From Gemmatimonadales bacterium (GTDB lineage: Bacteria > Gemmatimonadota > Gemmatimonadetes > Gemmatimonadales > GWC2-71-9): a stretch of 64,000 bases of DNA. Of the stretch, positions 57,188 through 64,000 are shown piece after piece (within the stretch, counting starts at the first letter, position 1; each line of letters begins with the position of its first letter). The stretch spans positions 1 to 64,000 of the forward strand of contig JAHBVU010000005.1 of the NCBI GenBank assembly GCA_019637315.1. Reading direction: 5' to 3'. A model generated the notes under the pieces. It searched no databases and was not told the DNA's origin. It saw nothing but the letters and a program-made list of their open reading frames with translations. The translations under genes were made by a program, and so were the position numbers.

Positions 57188-58345
57188 TTACGGCGCCGCG
57201 ACGATTCGGGCAACTCGACCGTTCTGGCCCAGGACGTAGAGCTCTCCGGCAGCATCCTCTCCGAAGCTGACCAGCGCGCTGCCCGGGTTGAGCGCGGTCC
57301 ATTCCTGTCGGTCGGTTGCTGCGCCGCCGCTCCAACGAAAGCTGCGCACCCAGCCGCGACAGTAGTCGCCGTAGAAGTAGGTTCCCGCCAGTCCGGGAAT
57401 CTGGGTGCCCCGATAGACAAAGCCTCCCGTCACCGAGCAACCATCGCCCCGCGGATAGTCGAGCACAGGAAGGGTCAAGCCCGTCTGATTGCAGCTGGAT
57501 GCCTGATAGCAGATCATCCCTTCCATCGTCTTCCAGCCGTAGTTGGCTCCTCGACTGCCGGCACCACTGGTCACATTGATCTCCTCGCGCGCATCCTGCC
57601 CGACGTCGGCGATATAGAGATCGCCGGTTTGCCGATCGAAGCTGAAGCGCCAGGGATTGCGAAGGCCCAGACTCCAGATCTCGGGACGGGTGCCGGCCTC
57701 GGATACGAACGGGTTGTCGGTCGGGATGGACACCTGGCCGCTTGCACTGACGCTGAGTCGAAGCATCTTGCCGAGCAGACTATTGCGGCGCTGCGCATGG
57801 TTCTGGGGGTCACCGGCCGAGCCACCATCGCCCATGCCGATGTAGAGCCGACCGTCCTGCGGGCCGAACGCCAGCATGCCACCATTATGGTTGGTGAACG
57901 GCTGCGGCACTTCCAGGATGACCCCCTCGCTGTTCGGATCGGCGATGTCGGGGTTCGCCCCGACCCGAAAGAGCGAGATCTTGGTGTTACCGCCGGTGTC
58001 GGTATAGTTGACGACGAAGAGGCCGTTGGTGGCATAGTTGGGATGAAACGCCATGCCCAGCAATCCCTGCTCGCCACCGGTGGAGATCCGGCCGGCCAGG
58101 TTGAGGAAGGGTGTGGCGAGCGTTGCGCCGTTCTTGATGATCCGGATGGCGCCGCCTTTCTGAACCACGAAAAGGCGAGGATCTCCCGGCGGCGCCGTGA
58201 GCAGGATGGGGAAGCTGAAGTTCCCGACGTCCTCGAGGCGCAGGCCGGTTGCCGGATCGGGTGGGTCATCCGGGCCGCCGCTATCGGTGCACCCCACCAG
58301 GCCGGCGCTGAAGAGGCCGACGAGAGCGATATCACGTAGTCGCAT
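57188..58345 (-). CDS. PQQ-dependent sugar dehydrogenase family lipoprotein
   Basis: About 385 residues from the ATG at 58345, where the signal peptide MRLRDIALVGLFSAGLVGC ends in a lipobox; an upstream in-frame start at 58387 would spoil it. The GSDH propeller is clear: PRLFVVQKGGAIRIIKNG, GGEQGLLGMAFHPNYATNG, FTNHNGGMLAFGPQDGRLYI, GMGDGGSAGDPQNHAQRRNS, WSLGLRNPWRFSFDRQTGDL, YIADVGQDAREEINV and ANYGWKTMEG. This version resembles the HHIP-like branch, with a Cys-containing loop (GMICYQASSCNQTG) and YFYGDYCRGWV. The substrate is unknown. It is a distant relative of the protein at 2513-3757. Confidence 0.9.
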   Translation of the reverse strand: MRLRDIALVGLFSAGLVGCTDSGGPDDPPDPATGLRLEDVGNFSFPILLTAPPGDPRLFVVQKGGAIRIIKNGATLATPFLNLAGRISTGGEQGLLGMAFHPNYATNGLFVVNYTDTGGNTKISLFRVGANPDIADPNSEGVILEVPQPFTNHNGGMLAFGPQDGRLYIGMGDGGSAGDPQNHAQRRNSLLGKMLRLSVSASGQVSIPTDNPFVSEAGTRPEIWSLGLRNPWRFSFDRQTGDLYIADVGQDAREEINVTSGAGSRGANYGWKTMEGMICYQASSCNQTGLTLPVLDYPRGDGCSVTGGFVYRGTQIPGLAGTYFYGDYCRGWVRSFRWSGGAATDRQEWTALNPGSALVSFGEDAAGELYVLGQNGRVARIVAAP

Positions 58346-58423
58346 GTAGTATCCGAGTCCGGGTGCTGGAGCAGTGCCAGAGCGCACCCCGGCAACCGTT
58401 CAATCTGAAGGGAGACGAGTGGC

Positions 58424-59416
58424 ATGGCCGGGTTGACACCTGGGATGATGCGAGTGGTGCGGCACCGGGGCGCCGGCGGCCGTGAAGTGCTCGCCATCGA
58501 CGAAGTAGACCGACCGGAGCCAGGGCCGGACCAGGTGCTTGTCAGGGTCGCAGCTGCCGGGCTCAATCGAGCCGACGTGATTCAGCGGCGCGGGCAGTAT
58601 CCGGCGCCTCCGGGCTGGCCGCCCGACATTCCCGGGCTCGAGTATGTCGGGGTGGTCGCACTGTGCGGACCTGGCGTCACCCGCTTGCAACCGGGCGCGC
58701 GCGTCATGGGGCTGGTCGGGGGCGGGGCGCACGCAGAGTATCTCGTCGTGCACGAGCGGGAGGCCATGCCCGTGCCCGCCCGGCTCGGCGACATCGAGGC
58801 CGCCGCCATACCCGAAGCGTTTCTCACCGCCTACGACGCGCTGGTGACCCGGGGTCGAGTGGCGCCGGGAGAGCGCGTCCTGATTCACGCCGTCGGGAGC
58901 GGCGTCGGAACCGCGGCAGTGCAGCTTGCGAGGTGGCTGGGTGCCACGGTGCTGGGCACCTCGCGGACGGCAGACAAACTCTTCCGCGCCAGGGCACTCG
59001 GTCTCGATCTCGGCCTCGACACGTCCGAGCGCAGCTTTCGCGAAGGTTTGGACGCGCCGGTCGACCTGATTCTCGACTTCTTCGGTGCCGGCGCACTGGC
59101 CGACAATCTGGCATCTCTCGCGCTCCGCGGACGATTGGTCCTGCTGGGCACGATGCAGGGCGCCGAGGCGGAGCGAGTCGACCTGGGCCGGATTCTCCGC
59201 GGCCGGCTCGAGGTAATTGGAACGGTGATGCGATCGCGGCCCCGCGAGGAGCGAGTCGCGCTGGCCGATGAATTCACCGCGAGGGTGCTGCCTGAAATTG
59301 CCGCGGGCCGACTTGCCCCGATTGTTGGCGCCGTGTATCCGATGACGGCAATTGCCGATGCGCACGCTGCCATGGAAGCCAACGAGGTGTTCGGCAAGAT
59401 CGTGCTGGCGTGGTGA
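58424..59416 (+). CDS. NAD(P)H quinone oxidoreductase (zinc-free MDR family, PIG3-like)
   Basis: A 330-residue cytoplasmic enzyme. The N-terminal GroES-like domain has VAAAGLNRADVIQRRGQYP and PPDIPGLEYVGVV, the quinone oxidoreductase/PIG3 signature without zinc ligands. The Rossmann part has VLIHAVGSGVGTAAVQLARW (usually A-x-G-G-V-G). DLILDFFGAGALADNLASLA and LVLLGTMQGAEAERVDLGRI complete the PIG3 pattern. It likely reduces quinones with NADPH. AAGGGAG 9 bases before ATG 58424 supports this start. It is divergent from the sugar dehydrogenase gene, 78 bases away. Confidence 0.9.
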   Translation: MAGLTPGMMRVVRHRGAGGREVLAIDEVDRPEPGPDQVLVRVAAAGLNRADVIQRRGQYPAPPGWPPDIPGLEYVGVVALCGPGVTRLQPGARVMGLVGGGAHAEYLVVHEREAMPVPARLGDIEAAAIPEAFLTAYDALVTRGRVAPGERVLIHAVGSGVGTAAVQLARWLGATVLGTSRTADKLFRARALGLDLGLDTSERSFREGLDAPVDLILDFFGAGALADNLASLALRGRLVLLGTMQGAEAERVDLGRILRGRLEVIGTVMRSRPREERVALADEFTARVLPEIAAGRLAPIVGAVYPMTAIADAHAAMEANEVFGKIVLAW

Positions 59417-59519
59417 GCCCAGCGCAACTGGTCTCCCCCGGTTCCGGCTCGCGTCTTTCCAGGCTCGCCACCGCAGCGCTCGACCGGTGCCCTACCGACC
59501 TTCGACCCGTGCTCCGCAG

Positions 59520-60569
59520 TCAAGGCATCAGGGTGAGATTCGGCTGCAGGGTCGCTCCGCGGCGGTTCTCAACCGACAACTGCCGCTCTGCTGATCGGTG
59601 GCTGAAGTTTTCTGGAAAGCCGTGGATTCGCTGCAGAGTGCGGAGCCGCTTACCCAGAGCCTCGAGATAGTCTCGGCCGGCATCGTGCCGGCGCGCGTAG
59701 CGGCGGCGGTACCGATCGAGCAGCTTCGGAAACTCGCGTTCCAAAGCGGGAAGAAAACCGGAACGCGCCACCGGTCCGAGTCTGAGCGCAGACCCGTCGG
59801 CAAAACGCGCTCCGGCCTCCTTCGCCGCTGCCATCAGCCCACCAAGGGCTCCCCATCCGTCTGTCAGGCCTGGAATGATCGGTGCGATCATCAGCCCGGC
59901 TTCGATGCCGGCATCGGTCAGTGCCTGCAAGGCGCGCAACCGGGCGTGCGGCAGTGGCGTTTTCGGCTCGAGCCGGCGGATCAGCTCAGGATCCAGCGCG
60001 ATGAGCGAGATGTTGACCGAGACCTGATGGCGCCGGCGGAGTTCGAGCAGGAGGTCGATGTCGCGCGCAACCAGCGGAGACTTGGTGGTGATGTGGATCG
60101 ACAGACCACGGTAGCCGCGGAAGGCCTCCAGAATCGATCGGGTGACCCCGAATCGGCGCTCGGCTGGCTGGTAGGGATCGGTGGCCGTCCCGATGGCAAT
60201 GGGGTTGTGCCCAACCTTACCCGGGTCCAGTGTCTGCTGCAGCATCAGCGCCGCGTTCTGCTTGACGAAGATGCGGCGCTCGAACTCCTCGGCCGGCAAC
60301 CGTTCGCGGGTCAGCTCGTTACGCTCCGACGTCCACCGATGGGTGTCCCGCGCGTAGCAGTAGCTGCAGCCGAACTCGCAACCGATATATGGGTTGATCG
60401 ACCAGAACGGCATCCCGGTCGACTCCGGCGCGTTAGCCAGCCGCGTGACCTGCATCCCGATGAAGTCGGTGCCGCGCTGGCGCCGATCGAGGGTAGGCAG
60501 TGGTGCCCGACCGGACGGAAGCTCGAGGCCGATCTGATCTGAGGCTAGCCGCATCGGGCCCAGCCGCAT
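59520..60569 (-). CDS. Radical SAM protein (SPL-like / Rv2578c type)
   Basis: About 349 residues from the ATG at 60569. The radical SAM cluster motif is NPYIGCEFGCSYCYARDTHR (C-x3-C-x2-C). GTATDPYQPAERRFGVTRSI, LSIHITTKSPLVARDIDLL and VSVNISLIALDPELIRRLEP are the typical strands of the spore-photoproduct-lyase-related Rv2578c group. The C-terminal half has no extra cluster that I can see. The reaction is unknown; DNA repair is possible by relation. Its start overlaps the small zinc-ribbon gene by 25 bases, suggesting coupled translation. Confidence 0.85.
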   Translation of the reverse strand: MRLGPMRLASDQIGLELPSGRAPLPTLDRRQRGTDFIGMQVTRLANAPESTGMPFWSINPYIGCEFGCSYCYARDTHRWTSERNELTRERLPAEEFERRIFVKQNAALMLQQTLDPGKVGHNPIAIGTATDPYQPAERRFGVTRSILEAFRGYRGLSIHITTKSPLVARDIDLLLELRRRHQVSVNISLIALDPELIRRLEPKTPLPHARLRALQALTDAGIEAGLMIAPIIPGLTDGWGALGGLMAAAKEAGARFADGSALRLGPVARSGFLPALEREFPKLLDRYRRRYARRHDAGRDYLEALGKRLRTLQRIHGFPENFSHRSAERQLSVENRRGATLQPNLTLMP

Positions 60570-60667
60570 TGAAGGCACGAGACGCAGGCGGACCCGTGCA
60601 TGATCGGGCCGGCACATTCGGGGCAGACCCGGACTGCGGACGGCTTGGATGACGATTCGATAGGCAT
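60545..60667 (-). CDS. 40-residue zinc-ribbon protein overlapping the radical SAM gene
   Basis: From the ATG at 60667 this encodes 40 residues ending SCLQCGWARCG. Five cysteines form a ribbon: VCPECAGPIMHG, then SACVSCLQCGWARCG. The C-P-x-C and C-x2-C-G-W-x-x-C-G pattern matches the zinc ribbon at the C-terminus of B12-dependent ribonucleotide reductases and similar small stand-alone ribbons. An upstream ATG at 60727 would add 20 residues but covers the predicted promoter. It could assist the radical SAM enzyme or bind nucleic acid. Confidence 0.6.
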   Translation of the reverse strand: MPIESSSKPSAVRVCPECAGPIMHGSACVSCLQCGWARCG

Positions 60668-60698
60668 AGTCGGGCTTCCGTTGCCAGGAACTCTGCCC

Positions 60699-60727
60699 AA
60701 TTTTCGGTTTTTATTCGGGTTTGTCAA
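60699..60727 (-). promoter_or_regulatory. Candidate promoter for the zinc-ribbon / radical SAM pair
   Basis: On the minus strand TTGACA (60722-60727) is followed 17 bases later by AAAATT (60699-60704), in a locally AT-rich patch. The -35 is a perfect consensus match; the -10 agrees at only three of six positions. It sits 31 bases upstream of the ATG at 60667. Confidence 0.4.
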
Positions 60728-60750
60728 GACCCCGAACTAGGGAGATGCGG

Positions 60751-61854
60751 TCAGGGTCGAACGTTGTACTCGACCGACAAGATCTCGAACTCGCCGTAGG
60801 CAAAGTCGCCCCCGCCCGGTAGAGACCAGCGGCCCTCGCCAAAGCTCGGCAGCCGCATCGGACCGAAGGTCCCGTAGGCTCGGATCGGGGTGGAGAACCG
60901 CGCCGGCTCGAAACGTTTCCCATCCTCGGACAGCCGGGCGCGGTCGTCCGACAGGAAGTCGACCAGCCGACCGTCGGGGTCGATGGTCAGGGTCGCCGAG
61001 ACGGTATCCTGGCCGTGGGTGAACCGGAGCAGAACGTGCTGATCGTCGACTGCTTCCCATCGGACGGCCGGGTCGAGCAGGGTAGCTGGCGCCATCAGCA
61101 CCATGTCATTCAGGAGCGTGACCGATTCGGTCCGGTTCATTTCCCGGCCCTCGGCGTGCACGATCGGGATGGCTCCCAGCAGCCGGACCTGCATAGTGGC
61201 TTCGCCGTCGGCGAGTCGATGGAACGCTTCGATCGGAAGCCCAAACCTCCGCGCGTGCATCAGGAAGAAACGGGCTGGTTGGTCGGCAAAGCTCTGCTGA
61301 TCGGCGGTGAAAGGCATCCAGCCTGCTTCTGGGGTGCCCCTGATGCGACCGCGGAAGCGGATCCGGTAGTTGCGCACCCTGGGTTGGCCGACTACGCCTG
61401 CGGCCGTCAGGAATCGTCGGGCAGGCTCCGGCAGTCCGGCGAGATCGCGTGCGTCAATCGTTGCAGGTGTTGCCGAGTCGAAGCGCGCGGCCGTGTCGCG
61501 ATCCATCGCTCGGCGAAAACTCGTCGGTCCATAGAGGAGCCAGCCCAGCAGCACGGCCAGCAGCAGCACCACATTGCCGACGGTGCCGGCCCACGCTTGG
61601 GGCCAGGCTGAAATAATCAGGATCTGCGACAGCACGAGGGCGACGCTGCCCAGCAGCCACCAGCCGGGCAGCCGGAGCGCCGACATCAGGGCCGTTCCGA
61701 TCAACAGGATGCCGCCGAGCAGCCACCACCATCCCATGCCGCGCGAAACTGTCAGCGGCAGGGTCGGAATCGCGTCCGGGTTGACCGCTTTGGCAAATCC
61801 GAGCAGGTGAATCAGGCCGTGCAGCCCGATCAGGACTCCGACGATCCATCGCAC
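60751..61854 (-). CDS. Membrane protein with C-terminal DUF6544/DUF6920-like domain
   Basis: The product is 367 residues. Four hydrophobic helices occupy residues 1-110 (RWIVGVLIGLHGLIHLLGFA, GWWWLLGGILLIGTALMSAL, WLLGSVALVLSQILIISAW, GNVVLLLAVLLGWLLYG). The rest is a soluble mostly-beta domain beginning LPEPARRFLTAAGVVGQP (the signature start of this uncharacterised family), with QPARFFLMHARRFGLPIEAF and a lipid-binding-like layout. Function unknown. I assign the family from memory of that motif, so the label is tentative. Confidence 0.7.
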   Translation of the reverse strand: MRWIVGVLIGLHGLIHLLGFAKAVNPDAIPTLPLTVSRGMGWWWLLGGILLIGTALMSALRLPGWWLLGSVALVLSQILIISAWPQAWAGTVGNVVLLLAVLLGWLLYGPTSFRRAMDRDTAARFDSATPATIDARDLAGLPEPARRFLTAAGVVGQPRVRNYRIRFRGRIRGTPEAGWMPFTADQQSFADQPARFFLMHARRFGLPIEAFHRLADGEATMQVRLLGAIPIVHAEGREMNRTESVTLLNDMVLMAPATLLDPAVRWEAVDDQHVLLRFTHGQDTVSATLTIDPDGRLVDFLSDDRARLSEDGKRFEPARFSTPIRAYGTFGPMRLPSFGEGRWSLPGGGDFAYGEFEILSVEYNVRP

Positions 61855-61938
61855 TGTGCGCTCCCGAGCCGCTGGATCTGGACAAGATAGCGCCCGGTCC
61901 GGGCGGGGGCCGGTGAAACAATGACAGGCAACCGTTCG

Positions 61939-61961
61939 TTACCATAGAGTGTCTATGGTAA
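61939..61961. promoter_or_regulatory. PadR-type operator, perfect 10-bp inverted repeat
   Basis: TTACCATAGA (61939-61948) and TCTATGGTAA (61952-61961) are perfect complements around a GTG spacer. The site sits 14 bases upstream of the PadR start, overlapping the region where -10 and Shine-Dalgarno signals should be. Autorepression by PadR, relieved by a ligand, is the likely logic. Confidence 0.75.
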
Positions 61962-61975
61962 GGGAGAGGATTCCG

Positions 61976-62314
61976 ATGAGTCTGGATCTGTTGCAGGGTA
62001 CCCTCGACATGCTGGTCCTGAAGGCCCTGTCGTGGGGGCCGAACCATGGCTTCGGTGTGGCCCGGTGGATCGAGGCACGGACCGGGGACGCCCTGACCAT
62101 CGAGGAGGGGTCCCTCTATCCGGCGCTTCACCGGATGACGCGAAAGCGCTGGCTCCGAGCCCAGTGGGGCATCACCGCCAACAAGCGCCGAGCCCGGTAC
62201 TACGAGCTGACGCCGGCGGGTCGGGAGCAGTTGTCCACCGAAAGTCGGAACTGGAGCCGATTCACCCAAGTGGTCGGCCTGGTCATGGCGAGTGAACCGG
62301 GACAATCGACCTAA
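61976..62314 (+). CDS. PadR-family transcriptional regulator
   Basis: 112 residues from the ATG at 61976, with GGGAGAGGA upstream; an in-frame ATG at 61949 lies inside the operator. The winged helix is typical: LDLLQGTLDMLVLKALSWGP, HGFGVARWIEARTG, EEGSLYPALHRMTRKRWLRA and RRARYYELTPAGREQLSTES. The C-terminus is short, as in the PadR group linked to ADOP permeases. It lies 15 bases before the permease gene and probably represses it. Confidence 0.9.
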   Translation: MSLDLLQGTLDMLVLKALSWGPNHGFGVARWIEARTGDALTIEEGSLYPALHRMTRKRWLRAQWGITANKRRARYYELTPAGREQLSTESRNWSRFTQVVGLVMASEPGQST

Positions 62315-62329
62315 ACCAGGAGCGTTGCC

Positions 62330-64000
62330 ATGGCTTGGCTGCCGGATAAGTACCAGTCGCTGCGGGACCTGCTTCGCCGGGGGGACGTCGAGGCCGACCT
62401 GCGGGACGAAATGACCCACCATCTCGAGGCCCAGGTCGAGGCCAATCTCGCCGCCGGGATGACGAAGGCGGAGGCCGAGGCCGAAGCTCGCCGGCGCTTC
62501 GGCGATGCCGTGCGCTACCAGCGCGAGGCCAGCCGCGAAGATCGCTCGCTTCGCCGCAGCGACCGACGGCAGGAGTCCTTCACGGTTGCTCGGCAGGAAA
62601 TACGTCGGGCCTGGCGATCCTTGCGCCGGACACCGAGCTTCAGCCTGGTGGCGGTGCTGACGCTTGCGGTCGGGATCGCCACCAGCGTGGCGGTTTTCAC
62701 GGTGCTCGACGCGGTGGTGCTGCGCCCGCTGCCGTACCCGGATGCCGACCGTCTGGTTCGCATCATGCATCCGGTTCCCAAGATCGGCCCCGGACACGAG
62801 TGGAATATCTCGACGGCCGAGTTCGAGCTGTTTCAGCGGGAAGCCGGGAGTCTGGCCGCAGTGGCGCTCCACGGCGCCCAGCGGCTCACGGTCTCGATCG
62901 ACGACCAGGCCAGCCGTGTCAACGCCGGCATCGTGACGGCCGGTGCGCTTCCGCTGCTCGGCGCCTCGCCCTTGCTGGGCCGCCTGCTGCTCGAGACCGA
63001 CAACGATGTGGCGTCGCCGGGAGTCGTCGTGCTCAGCGAGGCGTACTGGCGCAGCCGATACGGCGCCTCTCCCGATGTGCTGGGTGCCTCGATTCGGGTC
63101 GAAGGGGCGACAGCGGAGGTCGTCGGCGTCGCGGCCGGGAGCGCGGGTCTTCCGGACTGGCCGGTCGATCTCTGGGTTCCCGAGCGGTATCAGCCAGGCG
63201 GGCCCGCCTACAACAATCACGTCTATCGGGCCTTTGCGCGGCTGGCAGACGGCGCGACGCCGGAAACGGCGTCGCGCGAGCTCGCCGCTCTCGCGGCCAC
63301 CTACATCGAGCGCTTTCCCTCGGCGTACTCGCCGCGTTTCATGGAGAACACCGGCTTTACCACTCGGGCAGTGCCCTGGAAAGACACCGTAATCGGCGAG
63401 GCGCCGCGTACCCTCTGGGTCCTCTTTGCGGCCTCGATCCTCGTTCTCCTGATTGCAGCGGCCAATGTGGCGAATCTGTTTCTGGTGCGAAGCCAGACGC
63501 TGAGGCGTGAGGTGGCCGTTCGGGCGCTGCTCGGCGCCAATCGTCGGCAACTCGCCTGGCATCACTTCGCGGAGGCGGTTCTGATTGCCGGAGCAGGCAT
63601 GCTGCTTGGCCTGGGCCTGGCGTGGGGAGGGCTCGAACTCCTGGTTGCTGCACTGCCGGGTGGGGCAGGTCAGGGCGTCACGCTGCCTCGGCTGACCGAG
63701 GTGTCGCTCGAATGGCGAGGGGTCGGGTTTGCCGCGACCGTTGCACTGCTTGCCGGACTCGCGTTTGTGGCGATTCAGTTCACCATCGACCCCAGGGGCG
63801 GCGAGGCCGTGCGGGCAGCCCAAGGAACTACCCCGTCGCGACGCGAGAACGCGACCCGTCACGTGCTCGTCGTCGCCCAGGTGGCGGTGGCGATGGTGCT
63901 GCTGGCGGCAGCCGGTCTCCTGACCCGGAGTCTGCAGTCGCTTCGCGACGTGAAGCCCGGCTTCGATCCCTCCGGCGTGCTGGTCGCCGACGTGTCGCTG
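62330..64000 (+). CDS. ADOP-type MacB-like ABC permease, truncated by window end
   Basis: The first 557 codons are present and the frame is open to the last base. AGGAG lies 8 bases before the ATG. The N-terminal permease-prefix domain (LRDEMTHHLEAQVEANLAAG, then EAEARRRFGDAVRYQ) marks the ADOP family. The FtsX/MacB fold follows: LRRTPSFSLVAVLTLAVGIA, a periplasmic domain (SEAYWRSRYGASPDVLGASI), then LLIAAANVANLFLVRSQTLR and RREVAVRALLGANRRQLAWH. The second half (HVLVVAQVAVAMVLLAAAGL) begins before the edge. No ATPase gene is in view. Role: probably lipid or peptide export or stress mechanotransmission. Confidence 0.9.
   Translation, partial: MAWLPDKYQSLRDLLRRGDVEADLRDEMTHHLEAQVEANLAAGMTKAEAEAEARRRFGDAVRYQREASREDRSLRRSDRRQESFTVARQEIRRAWRSLRRTPSFSLVAVLTLAVGIATSVAVFTVLDAVVLRPLPYPDADRLVRIMHPVPKIGPGHEWNISTAEFELFQREAGSLAAVALHGAQRLTVSIDDQASRVNAGIVTAGALPLLGASPLLGRLLLETDNDVASPGVVVLSEAYWRSRYGASPDVLGASIRVEGATAEVVGVAAGSAGLPDWPVDLWVPERYQPGGPAYNNHVYRAFARLADGATPETASRELAALAATYIERFPSAYSPRFMENTGFTTRAVPWKDTVIGEAPRTLWVLFAASILVLLIAAANVANLFLVRSQTLRREVAVRALLGANRRQLAWHHFAEAVLIAGAGMLLGLGLAWGGLELLVAALPGGAGQGVTLPRLTEVSLEWRGVGFAATVALLAGLAFVAIQFTIDPRGGEAVRAAQGTTPSRRENATRHVLVVAQVAVAMVLLAAAGLLTRSLQSLRDVKPGFDPSGVLVADVSL

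Noticed and set aside
61454-63862. Very long antisense open frame (about 800 codons) across the DUF6544-like, PadR and ADOP genes
   Set aside because: It spans three well-supported genes on both strands and encodes low-complexity Arg/Gly/Pro-rich protein without motifs; a by-product of GC-rich codon use.

Overview
This is a GC-rich, gene-dense bacterial chromosome segment that most resembles Gemmatimonadota. That placement is inferred from gene content, not from a marker gene. The clues are tandem beta-propeller/amidohydrolase proteins, a clade II (Sec/lipoprotein-type) nitrous oxide reductase cluster, an ECF sigma factor next to a TPR serine/threonine kinase, a PadR regulator with an ADOP-type MacB permease, many lipoproteins with Ig-like, RCC1 or Gly-rich domains, and a long IspH. 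I found no rRNA, tRNA, CRISPR array or phage module. No gap between genes exceeds about 250 bases.

Layout. 1-5.8 kb: a truncated propeller protein, an NAD(P)-binding protein, a PQQ-type sugar dehydrogenase, a D-aminoacylase-like amidohydrolase and a Cys-rich CWC protein. 5.85-12.1 kb: an apparent self-contained regulatory unit. It has an alpha/beta-hydrolase-like pseudoenzyme, a large ATPase regulator with a C-terminal SARP/BTAD DNA-binding module, a 63-residue protein and an RCC1/Ig-like lipoprotein. Two promoters in this unit carry direct repeats laid out like SARP operators. 12.1-13.2 kb: an intact IS481-family element inserted right behind the lipoprotein stop codon. 13.3-22 kb: a TolC / adaptor / RND / RND efflux operon. 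22.2-23.6 kb: a TPR protein and a histone H1-like protein. 23.8-30.8 kb: two tandem propeller-amidohydrolase proteins ending at a strong terminator.

31-38.4 kb: a nitrous oxide respiration locus (cytochrome c, nosZ, nosB-like, nosL, nosD, nosF, nosY) divergent from an Rrf2-type Fe-S regulator, with a 16-bp perfect palindrome between them, followed by a fasciclin lipoprotein. 38.5-45.4 kb: a seven-gene same-strand cluster that reads as a phosphate/polyphosphate acquisition operon: OprP/O-like porin, lipoprotein, CYTH-like protein, CYTH phosphatase, DASS transporter, DUF47/PhoU-like protein and PiT transporter. 45.7-50.1 kb: TetR, a PAS-Fis mini-regulator, a lipoprotein, IspH and a Tat-exported serine hydrolase. 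50.2-56.2 kb: a large Gly-rich lipoprotein whose ribosome-binding site lies in a predicted hairpin, then the ECF sigma factor and kinase. 56.3-64 kb: gamma-glutamylcyclotransferase, a TfoX-like protein, a second PQQ-type sugar dehydrogenase, quinone oxidoreductase, a radical SAM protein overlapping a tiny zinc ribbon, a membrane protein, and PadR plus ADOP permease running off the end.

The two most interesting units are the SARP-style regulon at 5.85-12.1 kb and the phosphate/polyphosphate cluster at 38.5-45.4 kb. The first is supported by matching promoter geometry at two sites. The second is supported by seven genes with converging functions.
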